Position numbers and translations under genes: made by a program. A DNA stretch of 64,000 nt from Bugula neritina. Lineage: Eukaryota; Bryozoa; Gymnolaemata; Cheilostomatida; Bugulidae. The stretch is taken from the NCBI GenBank assembly GCA_964035545.1, contig OZ037766.1, positions 11,541,722 to 11,605,721 of the forward strand. Direction: 5' to 3'. Below are positions 26,942-36,985 of this stretch, one piece after another. Each line of letters opens with the position of its first letter. Position 1 is the first letter of the stretch. Below the pieces are notes generated by a model. That model saw only the letters and a program-made list of their open reading frames with translations. It was not told the origin of the DNA and searched no databases.

Positions 26942-29900
26942 TTAATCAGTCATTCTTTGTTTCATTGACCATTGATTATCATTTCTGCTAAGTTCATTTC
27001 TAAAATAATCTATTGTTGATAATAAACCATCAGTCAACTCAACTTTTGGGAACCAGTCTAATATTCGTCTAGCCCTTTCAATATCTGGCTTTCTTTTCCT
27101 TGGGTCATCTTCCATTGCTTTCACGTGAACAATTTTACTTGAGCTACCTAAAACCGAAAATTATTAGAAATAAATCGGCCTTTTCGTTTTCTCATAGCAA
27201 TACTGAGAATAATAGAAATTATTATGGATGTATATAAATGCAAGGTATCTAAGTTATAAAAGGGAGTTGTTTGCTCCTCACTCAATCACTCTAATTATTA
27301 TCTTTCAGATCTTGCAATACAAGAAAACTATAGACTTGAGTAGAATTTATTGAGTAGAATTTATTGAATAAAATTAATTAATTGAATTTATTGGGTAAAT
27401 AATTATATTCAACATAGTAAACCATCAAATCCATAGTTGGCTGTCAAACTGCAGACTGCATAAGTTTATAAACAATATAAAATCAGTCTATAAATCTCAT
27501 CATTTAGAGCAATTGTTGAAGCTATTAAGCAAATTACAACATTCAATAAAGCGCCTCAACGTATATAGACTAAGGTGGCTGGCTGATTCTAGACTTTCCA
27601 CATGCACAATGCCAGAACACAAAAGGGTGTTGAGTATTAAGAGGTAGCTAGCTACTGAGACTACACTGGTTAAATCCTTGCATTAAAGTAAGAATGAGTG
27701 GGAAACCATTCTCTAACAGAATTTTTTTTCTGTTAATTCAATACCCAAACGTCTAAACATATTACCATAGCAGCTTGCAAGCAGCTATCTAGGAATCAAC
27801 ATGGCATGATAAGGTTGAAGGCATATATTTTAAGAAACAACTAACCACTTAGTTTCTTAATGATGGTTGCGAACTCCTCAATGGAATGTTCCTCGGGATT
27901 TCCCAAGTTAACAGGCAGAGAATAATTGCTATTCATCAGTTGAATCAGCCCTTCGACCAGGTCTGTCACATATTGGAAAGATCTTGTCTGCTGCCCATCT
28001 CCATAAATCTGCCAAAAATATTCTAATAATAAGTAGATTTGCAATACAAGGGAACCCTGCTTAATTTACATAATATGTATACATCAGATGTTTTTGTGTG
28101 GTGACTTCATCTTTATTATATGAACTTTTTATTCATTTACTCACAGATGTGGAGAGGATTAACATATCCTAACATGGGGTGACTTACTGTAACAGATTTA
28201 TTCTGCAGACACTGTAGTATAAAATTACTGACAACTCTGCCATCATTCATGTACATTCGAGGTCCAAATGTGTTGAATATGCGAGCAACTCTCACTTGCA
28301 GAGCTTCCTGTGAACATATCAACACATCGTTACATGTTATCTACTACTGCTGCTGCTGCTGCTACTACTACTGCTACTATAACTATTACTGCTGCTGCCA
28401 CTATTACTTTTAAAATAAGCTAAATGCTGTGAATGTCGATAGAAGCAGCACTGATTTGAGTTGACTGAGTATAATATTTGTATACATATTGTTGCCCGAA
28501 CCCAAACTTTAAACTTGCAAACCCTGAACCAGTGCACTCAGTGACCACCAACTCGGTGCTGCATCAAGCAATTTTCAAGAATTGTATTTCTCGCCATGAT
28601 GAGATGCACAAAAATTATGAGAACCATCAAAGTAGGACTAGCTAGGATTTGAATCCATGACCTAGTGTATGCTAGGCCTGCGTACTAACCGCTTCGTCAT
28701 GGCTACTCCCAATAACTATACTATACTATACACTAGCTAGTGTATGATTACAAGTTAGTATATGATTATACTGTGACCATATACTACCAGTAAATAGTAA
28801 AACTAATTACCACTAGCTCATTGCACAATTAGTTCAAGGATTCCTATTGGTTTTTTAAAGAAGAAAAGAATACTGTAATACTAACTTGCTTTTTGTACGC
28901 ATAGCACATGGACTCTGCTACACGCTTAGCCTCATCATAGCATGCCCGCGGCCCGATAGGATTCACATTCCCCCAATAGTTCTCAGTCTGAGGGTGTTGT
29001 TCAGGGTCTGTCAACCAAACAGCATATTTACAATAGAAGCCATTTTCATTACAAAATCAGCTAGTATGACTCAAATCTTGCTATTCCTAGTTAACTAAAC
29101 ATCCTACAGGGAATATAGTCATTTTAAATCAATAAGTTGTTGCAGGGTAACATTAGAAAAAGTTGTAATGTCTTCTGCATTGAGTAAGTTAGAATATTTT
29201 AGGTAAATAACAGGTAGTTGGAGAATGTTTCAATAATAACTCCACTTTAGGCAAAGAAGCAAAACTATGTTTTACTTGAAAAAACTATGTCTATATTATA
29301 CACAGAAGCTTCTGTTTGAAGTTCAATAAAACAGATTGAGTAGAATCTAGTCACATGTCACTCAAAACTGTCAAAAGGTACTACTAAAGGTTTGGCTATT
29401 TTAAAAGGCGTCTAATATCCGATACTTATTTGTGATTTTCACATTTGGCCTATTCAACCCTCAAAGACGACTATTGATAACTTTAAATGCCCATAGAACA
29501 AGCTAAATCAACTTGAAAACAACCGTTTTAATTACTTCACTGATTGGAGTAAAAAGATGTTTGAACAACTGCCTTAATTTCAACAGGCACATGTAAAATT
29601 TACATAGCATACAATAACTTTTACCTTTAACAAGCTAATTGCATAATGACAATGCATTTTAAATTATCGCTAGATAATTGCCAAATAATTTTCTCACACA
29701 TTCAGTACCCTATAGACAGTAAAAGAAAAAAATATGATAACATGTTTTAAAAGCTGCACGAACCGCCATACACTTCTGAAGTAGAAGCTAATAACATTTT
29801 TGCTTTAACCCTTTTAGCTAGTCCTAGCATGTTGATTGTGCCCAATGTGTTGGTCTTTATAGTTTTAATAGGATTGTACATGTAATTGGGAGGTGATGCT

Positions 29901-32900
29901 GGTGAAGCCAGGTGGTAGATCTCATCGACTACAATATATAAGTAACACACACTTCACATGTATACACAGCAATATATTATCACAAAGTATTCCAATAGAC
30001 AACTCTACTCCACCCCCAGCTTTAACTGTCAACAAGAGTAAAACTCCGTATCATGTTACTGCTACAGCACAGCAAAGTTTACTCAAATAATGCGTGACCA
30101 ACCAACTAGTCATACTCTACTATTTTAAATATGATATTAGCAAATAATAGAATTATATAAAAATATTGCAAAATTTAAAATACACATACATTGGAGTCAG
30201 GGTTAGTGCATTAGAATTGACAACCTACTAGTTAGGGTATTGAACATCTATAGCTATATATTAGAAAAAAGTCACCTTTTTAATGTATATGTAATGATGT
30301 AGTGATTAAAACAAATACTAATACTTCAACACCCCTTGAATACAAGATTTTTTATGAAATAAGTACCAACAAGAAATGTAAATACAATAGTACAATAGAA
30401 TTCAAATTGTAATAGCACAATACCAGAGTGATTGCCTGTTTGCATTTGGGGATTTACTATGACTGGAGGGATAACAACAAACAGAATAAGACCATAAAAT
30501 AGCATAGACTCCACTTAGGTGTAGATATGCAGATTTTTACTTGGCTTGTGTCTCTAATTTTTAGTTTAGATTCTGATTCCTTTACTTTATAAACATACAA
30601 CTTTAAATGCTATAAATTAGACGCACAGTGTATCGACAACACACTATATTATACCAGGTGCAATATTTTGCATCCAACAGACTGTGAAGGGGAAAGAGTA
30701 GACTGACAAATACCTTCTATGAATATAGGATTCACAACGTCGTGATTCATTAGCTCAAAGTTAGGGTGGCCAATCCAGTGAACTATGTTCTGTTTTCTAC
30801 CAGTGAAGAAATTATCAACTACTGTAACCTCATGACCATCCGCCATCAGCGCATCTACCAGATGTGAACCGACAAACCCCGCACCACCAGTAACCTGCGA
30901 ACAGCACATGTTAATAGCAATATCAATGAAGAGCACATGTTAACACACCATAAGCTATTAAAAGAATAACAAGCAGGCGAGAGTACTTGTGACACATCAG
31001 GACACACTTTATCAAGTCTTGAAATAGTTCTTGATATAAAGGACTATGGGACACACTGGCTCAGTGCCATCAAACTTTGAACAAAAATTTATTCTGTAGA
31101 TTGTTATAGAATTGAATGCGTCTTCACAAGAGAAATTTATCAAGAAACACTAATCAAACAACCAATACAGCTATACTTGGTCATTGCTATAAAATGGATT
31201 TCTTCTATCAGAAAATTGATAATCAGAAGTTTCATTGAGATTTAGAAAGTTATAGCTTATACCACCTATTATTTAAGCCAGTTCCTCCGAAACAAAATAG
31301 TTTTTAGGACATGTTGGTACATCATGAGCAGCACCCTTAACCTCAGCATAAACATATGTAATTAGATAACCCTGACTTACAAGGATTCTTTTTCTCTCAC
31401 TGTAATTCCTTTTTTTAACATGCGGATACGATGTGGTGTTTATTCTACAACAAAACAATTGTAGTTGAAAATAATTTATAATTTCAAGATCAAAAGAAAC
31501 TCAAACTTTATTATATATGATTAGTTAACGGCCATACTCCATTTGTCACGACATTTAATCATTTGGACATATAAACTAATGTTAACAAATTTTACAAATT
31601 TAACCAAAATGATGCTATTGCACGTTGCAAATACTAATTCTAAAGCAAAATTCAGACAATTTGATACTGTGAATGTGAGGGTACAAAACTTGTTCTAATG
31701 CAGTATGGCCGACCTCTGAGACTAATTTTGAGCACATGATGCTGCTAATACATACGTTCTAGCAGAAATAATTGTGTACAGCTATATTGTATGCCCAATT
31801 TCATATAAAATAAAGATATTTCAATTTTTATTCTTAGAAATTTAGTTGAAACAGTCTTTATTATCATATGCGAAAACATGAAACTATAAAAATTGTTACA
31901 CTATAACTGCTTGAAACAAATTCTTAGCCTCATATGACAGTCTAATTATTTTAAAACTTGCCTTTGTTGAAGAACGATCGCCCCAATAACTAGTACAAAA
32001 CTTGTTGTATGTAAGTCGTTTATTAAAGCAAATTTACCTTTGGTAATAAAGCTAATCCATCGCAAATATATTATACCGACTAAGCCATATAAAGTTGATA
32101 AAATGTAATAAACTTTTCTTGTCAATTATGTCACTAATATCCCCTGACCTTACCTTTCAGTTAGCTTTTGCATATTTTGATTGAAAAGTAGTACCCATAA
32201 AAATAACCAACAATGGGTTTACATAATAAGGTAGTTACTCACTTTGTTTTTGCAAGCTGAAGTTCAGACTTGAGCATTGCAATAGTGTTTTCTAAACTCT
32301 CTATTTTCATATTTATTCCCTCCACTTGTTGTTGAAGATCATCATCGCCTGTTCTGACTTGACGCTTTACACTAAAATCGCCATAGTAACATGCCAAACA
32401 AAACTGATGGAGTTAGATGAAGAGAGATAGCCCCTTTACTGAGACAACAAAAGTTACTTCAAAATTCTTCAGTTATAAACAATTTCATCGGAATGGTACA
32501 AAAAAATGATCATTAATATATTTTAGTAGACATACTTTTCCAGAATCTCCTCTCCTTTCTTATTTTCTCCAGAGGTCAACACATACACAGCTAAAAGTTA
32601 GTTATGATATGATTGCAGTCATTACACATATGAAATGCACATACATGTATAATTATGTAATAACATAATATATATTTAATTAGTTACCAATACCATAAAA
32701 ATACCCCAATATATATATTTCAAACTATTGAGAGAATGTTGAGTATATTGAAAAAAGCTAAATACTAAACTATTGTTGCCTAATTTTAACTGTTGACATG
32801 ATTAGTGATTTTGAAGGCAAATTTTGGTTTAAATTTTAAAAAATTGTTTAAAAAACCTGACTTTTTAAGCTGAAGCTTCAAGATATTTTCAAGAAAAAAT

Positions 32901-33381
32901 ATCATCACAATTGTATTACATTTTTGCTTAACGATTACTCTAATAATACTATTGCTGTGAGTTCCTAAGGCCAATATTTTAGGCTCTTCCATTCCTTAAC
33001 AATTTCTTTTAATCAGACTTTCCCAATTTTAATAATGGCAAATCTATAACGACCATTTTCTTAATGTATTTCAGTTATAAACTAGAACTTTGATTGTCGT
33101 ATAATGGTGTCTGAATATACAACAATAGAGCCTATATGCTATTTGATAAGTAATTAATTTAGAATAAAAATATTAACCAAAAATTGGTTAATGAATAGAG
33201 AACAATACTCATTAAAGCAGCAATGTGTCATATTACATATACACTTTGTCCATCTGTTGAGAGTACACCCGTCAGGATACAAAAGGGTACTATACTAGGT
33301 AAATAAAATAAACATACCTAAAAATGTGAAACAAAAGACCATAAGAACACAACCCATCTTTTTAATTTGTCCAGTTCGCAT
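26942..33381 (-). CDS. UXS1: UDP-glucuronic acid decarboxylase 1 (UDP-xylose synthase), 10 exons, 422 aa
   Basis: This enzyme converts UDP-glucuronate to UDP-xylose (NAD+-dependent) in the Golgi lumen, supplying xylose for glycosaminoglycans. Exons: 33381-33318, 32590-32536, 32371-32243, 31444-31381, 30894-30714, 29928-29764, 29007-28886, 28307-28188, 28008-27846, 27147-26942. All phases join to 422 codons plus TAA. A short basic N-terminus (MRTGQIKK) precedes a hydrophobic anchor (about 9-29), then a coiled-coil-like stem (about 47-82), as in type II Golgi UXS. Catalytic core: NAD-binding [10 protein letters not shown] (106-115), [32 protein letters not shown] (213-219), and Y243-D-E-A-K247 (YxxxK). 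Human UXS1 is 420 residues. Nothing is broken. Intron 1 of the chain to exon 5 spans the duplication edge, so unit A lacks the promoter and exons 1-4. The exon 6 donor is a non-ideal GTTCGT, but phase and family sequence (YGDPE) require it. Confidence 0.96.
28330..28560 (-). repeat. SINE-like repeat with CAG/TAG tail, copy in unit B
   Basis: On the minus strand it runs from GTTGGTGGTCACTGAGTGCA through a GGGTTCGGG block to a (CAG/TAG)n microsatellite at 28345-28400. It is the partner of the copy at about 22985-23235. It lies in UXS1 intron 7. Confidence 0.45.
28590..28706 (-). mobile_element. tRNA-derived SINE fragment
   Basis: The minus strand shows a tRNA-like head, GTAGCCATGACGAAGCGGTT (A-box region), followed about 40 nt on by GGATTCAAATCC (a good B box). 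It continues into unrelated sequence instead of an acceptor stem. This is how a tRNA-derived SINE looks, not a functional tRNA gene. It lies in UXS1 intron 7 next to the preceding SINE-like repeat. Confidence 0.6.
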
Positions 33382-33630
33382 GGCGAGTGTTTCAAAACAT
33401 AGCTCCTTTGCCTAAGATTTTTCTAAAATTAAAAGAATCTACACAAAATAAACTTTTTTTTATAAATAAATAGGACATATATATGAATTGTATTTATACA
33501 TAGCCTACAAGTATAAGTATTAAGATATATTAACATTAAATGGATTATAATGTAATGATTCAAACTAGAAATGATTCTGATTGACAGCATCACAATCATA
33601 ATACATATAATATTAATAATATATAATATT
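33382..33630. other. UXS1 5' flank
   Basis: AT-rich sequence upstream of the UXS1 start codon. It should contain the 5' UTR and promoter but I see no defined element. Confidence 0.35.
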
Positions 33631-34060
33631 ATATTTAATAATGAATAATTTTTTTACTGAGAATTATAATGGTTATACTTATACTTATAGTTAATGTTAT
33701 ACTTAGTCTTATAGTTATATTTATAGACTTATAGTGATGATCATAAATCATACTGATTATGATAACATTGATATAAATTATCATTATGATTATGATCATT
33801 TCAATTTCATGTATAATAATAATTATATCAGTGATATAAATATAATTATTATTATTATTATATAACATGAAATGACCATAATGATAATTAATATCATTAT
33901 GATTATTACTCAATACTAATACTAATACTAATAGTAATACTAATACTAATAGTATTACTGTAATACTAATAGCAATACTAATATTAATACTAATAGTAAT
34001 AGTAATAGTAATACTAATACTAATAGTAATAGTAATAGTAATACATATATTTATTAAATT
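33630..34060. repeat. TAN simple-repeat array with embedded inverted repeat
   Basis: At 33900-34050 the sequence is almost entirely hexamers TAATAC and TAATAG, with a few TAGCAA/TATTAC variants. The 33660-33730 part is TATACTTATAGTTA-like. At 33777-33889 an imperfect inverted repeat pairs AATTATCATTATG with CATAATGATAATT. A minus-strand open frame (IT/IS alternation) is a by-product of the repeat. Confidence 0.85.
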
Positions 34061-34735
34061 ATTGTAATGTAGACTAAACAAATCACTCTTAGACTTATAG
34101 TTATAACTTATATGCTGTAACTGATAACACTATAAGTATAAGCCTAACTTGAAATAAAAGGATTAAAGTTCACTAAATATACCATCACTCTGCTTGAAAC
34201 AAAGATAACTTTCTTCAGGGTTTCGATTGTAGCGCTTGCTCCATACAAGAAAGGTTCTATAAAGTTACAATCGCCTGTTTTTAAGCCCTTGAAAAAATTG
34301 CGTTTGAATAATTTGTAGTTTTAAGCTATCTTCATTCGCTGCTGTCTGTGAATAGTATTTGTAAAAAGAAGATAACTCTATGCCTTTATGTGTATTTTAG
34401 GTGTTGTTCAATAACTAAGTAAGACAACTCCGTGTATTTATGTTGTTGTTTTCTTAAAAGTAGTCGCAATTTTAGAGGGCGACTATTTCAAATGTATGCC
34501 GATAATTCAATGGGCGGCGAGTCAAGTAAACTAATAGAAGCAGACGAAAACAATGTAAATTCTACCGGTGTGGTTTATCCAAATTTATGCTCTCGATATC
34601 ATTATGACTATGATTATTAATTTATTGTAACAATTTACTTATTAATTAAGCCAGCAATGATAAGTTTAAACCTATAAACGTAGGTATGGTTATTTTATGG
34701 CAAATACAATGATTATCATTGTGATAATAGTAACA
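34061..34735. other. spacer between repeat arrays
   Basis: AT-rich unique DNA upstream of UXS1. A short plus-strand ORF (34432-34620; possible internal start at 34510 reading MGGESSKLIEADENN) could be the first exon of an unseen gene, but no donor-acceptor partner was found. Confidence 0.3.
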
Positions 34736-35150
34736 CTAACGGTTATACTTATACTTAATCTTATACTAATACTTATACTGAGTATAACTTATACTTATAG
34801 TATAACTATTAGTATTACATTAGTATTACTATAAATATAACTAAGTATAACTCTATAAAGTATAAGTATTACTAATAGTTATAGTATCACTATTAGTATT
34901 ACTATTAGTATTAGTATTACTACTAAACTTAGTATTACTTTAATACCAATACTATTACTATTAGTATTACTATTACATTTAGTATGAGTATTATTAGTAT
35001 TAGTCACTATTACTAATTAGTCACTATCACTAATTACTAAAGTTTAGTAGTAATACTAATAGTATTAGTATTACTACTAAACTTAGTATTACTTAAATAC
35101 TAATAGTAGTAGTAATACTATTACTAATACTAATAGTCACATCTAATAAA
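34736..35150. repeat. TAN simple-repeat array (TATTACTATTAG / TATAAGTATA)
   Basis: More than 400 bp are built from TAC, TAG, TAT and TAA triplets or their complements: first TATACTTATAC-type words, then ACTATTAGTATT-type words in both orientations. The LTR retrotransposon sits just beyond its right edge. Confidence 0.85.
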
Positions 35151-35321
35151 ATAATTATCAAATCGAAGTTGGCATTCAAGAAATGAAGATCTCACTTTTT
35201 TAGTTTTTAGAATTCCTTCTAGACCGTAGGCTAATGATAATTACTATCAATAAAAAAACTGCTTAAATTTATAATTCATTATTAATACTAATTTTGATAA
35301 CAACTTGAACTTAGTGATACT

Positions 35322-35625
35322 ATTATAGTTTTCTGATTTAGGGTTGATGTGTCACTAAGAGAGTCTATTTAACACTAGAGAAACTTCACCAGTTAAGTCG
35401 AGTAGATATCGTTATATTTAATACAAGAATACATAATAAAAATCCAATGTACAACAGTAATGATACGCACGTCTATTTAGTTTACAGCACTATCCTCAAC
35501 TGAACTAGTAGCGCGAAGCGGCTACTATTACTTATAAAACAGCCTAGCTAATTGGCTAATACATTGTTCCGGGTCAATACGCAACCTTGCGTATTGTGTT
35601 GCTGGTAGCTCCACGAGCCACCACA
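35322..35625 (-). repeat. 3' LTR
   Basis: This is the LTR at the 3' side of the element. It matches 42462-42765 at every position I compared except the terminal base (A here, G there). It contains a perfect 10-bp hairpin CAATACGCAA-CC-TTGCGTATTG at 35575-35596 and a TATA-like TTATAAG read on the minus strand near 35540. Confidence 0.95.
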
Positions 35626-35637
35626 CTGCCCCCTCCA
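35626..35637 (-). promoter_or_regulatory. polypurine tract
   Basis: The minus strand reads GGAGGGGGCAG immediately before the 3' LTR (TGTGG). This is where plus-strand DNA priming is expected in LTR elements. Confidence 0.75.
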
Positions 35638-35894
35638 GCAGAAAGCCCACTTTCTGATAAAATAAGATTCACATAAAAAAACGTATACTTCGTTGTGGGG
35701 GGTAAGAGAACAGTATAAAAGTGTATACAAAAAAAAACAACAACTGGTAAAAAATATACAGGTATATATAACGTGCACTAAGTAATAAGCAAGAGAAGAT
35801 CCTATCTACATGTAGAGTACGTGCCACCATTATGGTAGGGAATGCCACAGAGAGGTAGGGGAATGAGTAGTAGGGAGTTGTAGGTAGACTCGAG

Positions 35895-36968
35895 TTAACT
35901 GCGGGCCGCACGCTTCATGCGTTTAATAGACTCCTGTAAGTATTTGAGTTCACTGGATGCTGCCTGTACCCGTGGGGCCAGCCTGTACACTTCTTGCTCC
36001 AAGTCATGCGCCCTAGCTTCTACCTCACGTAGGTTACGGGCCCAGGGGGACGAGCGAGAGGAAGTTGGCTGCCTGTGTCTTTTCCGCTCTGAGGATGGAA
36101 GGGGAGGAGGGAGTGTATACGCATTGGTGTCTACTCTCTGTAGTACGACACGAGGAAAGGTATGCGGCATGCGTATAGGACTGTGAGGTGGAGAGTTAGT
36201 AGACTGTGTAGGTTTATCTGCGGCTTTAGAGATGATGGGTCGCGGGGAAGGGAAGCCTTGCTCCAGGCGAGATAGCCGAGCTGAGTCAGTGATGAGTGGT
36301 TTGATGGCGTTGAGAAAGGCAGGATAGGATGATTCGTCTACTTCATAGACATGCCCTTGATAACACTGCATAGTACGTTGGTGCCGCAACAGGTAATCAC
36401 GATTGTAGCTATATTCTCCGCAAGGGCAGAAAGTGGTGATGTAGTGTTGCGGCAAGTGTACTTTTAATCTGCGGTGGGTCGTGGATCGCTGCTGGCAGAG
36501 GTTGCATTCACGATTACCCTCACCTCCTTGATGGGTCCTGATCTCTCTCTCTGTGGCAGGGGTAATCCAGTTGGAGGTTGCTTCCAACTGGGGTGGCAGT
36601 TTCCTGGTGGTAGAAGTTGTTGGGGCCGGCTCTGAGTCCCACGCCATCTCTAGAGAAGGCATGCCCGGAGAGACGGGCGCGAGTGTGTCTACAAAAGTAG
36701 AATTAGTGTTAGATCGCGATGGATCTTTACAACCTAATTCTAGTGACTGTCGACCGTTGCTGGCCTGAGAGTCACTGCTTTTGGAATGCACTCGAGGAAC
36801 TGATGAATCATGTGTGGACTGACCAAGAACAGTGTCTAGCTCCAGGTCTAACAGACCATCGGCCATTACAGTGTCTTCATCGTCATTCACATGAAACGTG
36901 GTTCCCAGTAATTCTGATTCAATCTGCTGAATTAGTTTAGAATCTACTGGCATCGAGCCCGTTTCCAT
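35895..36968 (-). CDS. third ORF of the LTR element: zinc-finger-like, coiled-coil protein (357 aa)
   Basis: This ORF begins 17 nt after the pol stop, in another frame, at the place where env sits in retroviruses, but it is not envelope-like: no signal peptide and no membrane segment. Residues 1-50 are acidic (ESELLG, NDDEDTV). A Cys/His block follows: C155-x2-C158-x12-H171-x3-H175, then C181-x-C183-x12-H196-x5-C202, resembling two C2H2-type fingers with a variant second one. A Ser/Pro-rich linker follows, then a basic patch (ERKRHRQPTSSRS). The C-terminal 40 residues (VEARAHDLEQEVYRL...LKYLQESIKRMKRAARS) look like a coiled coil ending in basic residues. Nucleic-acid binding and oligomerisation are reasonable inferences. 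Expression would need a spliced or reinitiated transcript. The homologous family was not recognised. Confidence 0.85.
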   Translation of the reverse strand: METGSMPVDSKLIQQIESELLGTTFHVNDDEDTVMADGLLDLELDTVLGQSTHDSSVPRVHSKSSDSQASNGRQSLELGCKDPSRSNTNSTFVDTLAPVSPGMPSLEMAWDSEPAPTTSTTRKLPPQLEATSNWITPATEREIRTHQGGEGNRECNLCQQRSTTHRRLKVHLPQHYITTFCPCGEYSYNRDYLLRHQRTMQCYQGHVYEVDESSYPAFLNAIKPLITDSARLSRLEQGFPSPRPIISKAADKPTQSTNSPPHSPIRMPHTFPRVVLQRVDTNAYTLPPPLPSSERKRHRQPTSSRSSPWARNLREVEARAHDLEQEVYRLAPRVQAASSELKYLQESIKRMKRAARS

Positions 36969-36985
36969 GAATAGGAATACAAGAC

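Larger units (their letters stand above)
25346..31118 (-). repeat. right unit (B) of the UXS1 tandem duplication
   Basis: This unit holds exons 5-10 of the intact UXS1 gene and the downstream flank. It carries about 1 kb (roughly 25515-26540) with no counterpart in unit A, either inserted here or lost there. Its left edge shares AATATAGTATTTTAT with 21033 and its right edge matches the end of unit A. Confidence 0.8.

Noticed and set aside
31273-31458. Minus-strand ORF beyond the UXS1 exon 4
   Set aside because: The part after KRIL is intron read-through; the true donor is at 31381.
33635-34081. Minus-strand ORF of alternating Ile/Thr/Ser
   Set aside because: A by-product of TAATAC/TAATAG hexamer repeats.
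34432-34620. Plus-strand ORF with a possible myristoylation-like start (MGGESSKLIE)
   Set aside because: Short, no partner exon or family match; could be a first exon but cannot be supported.
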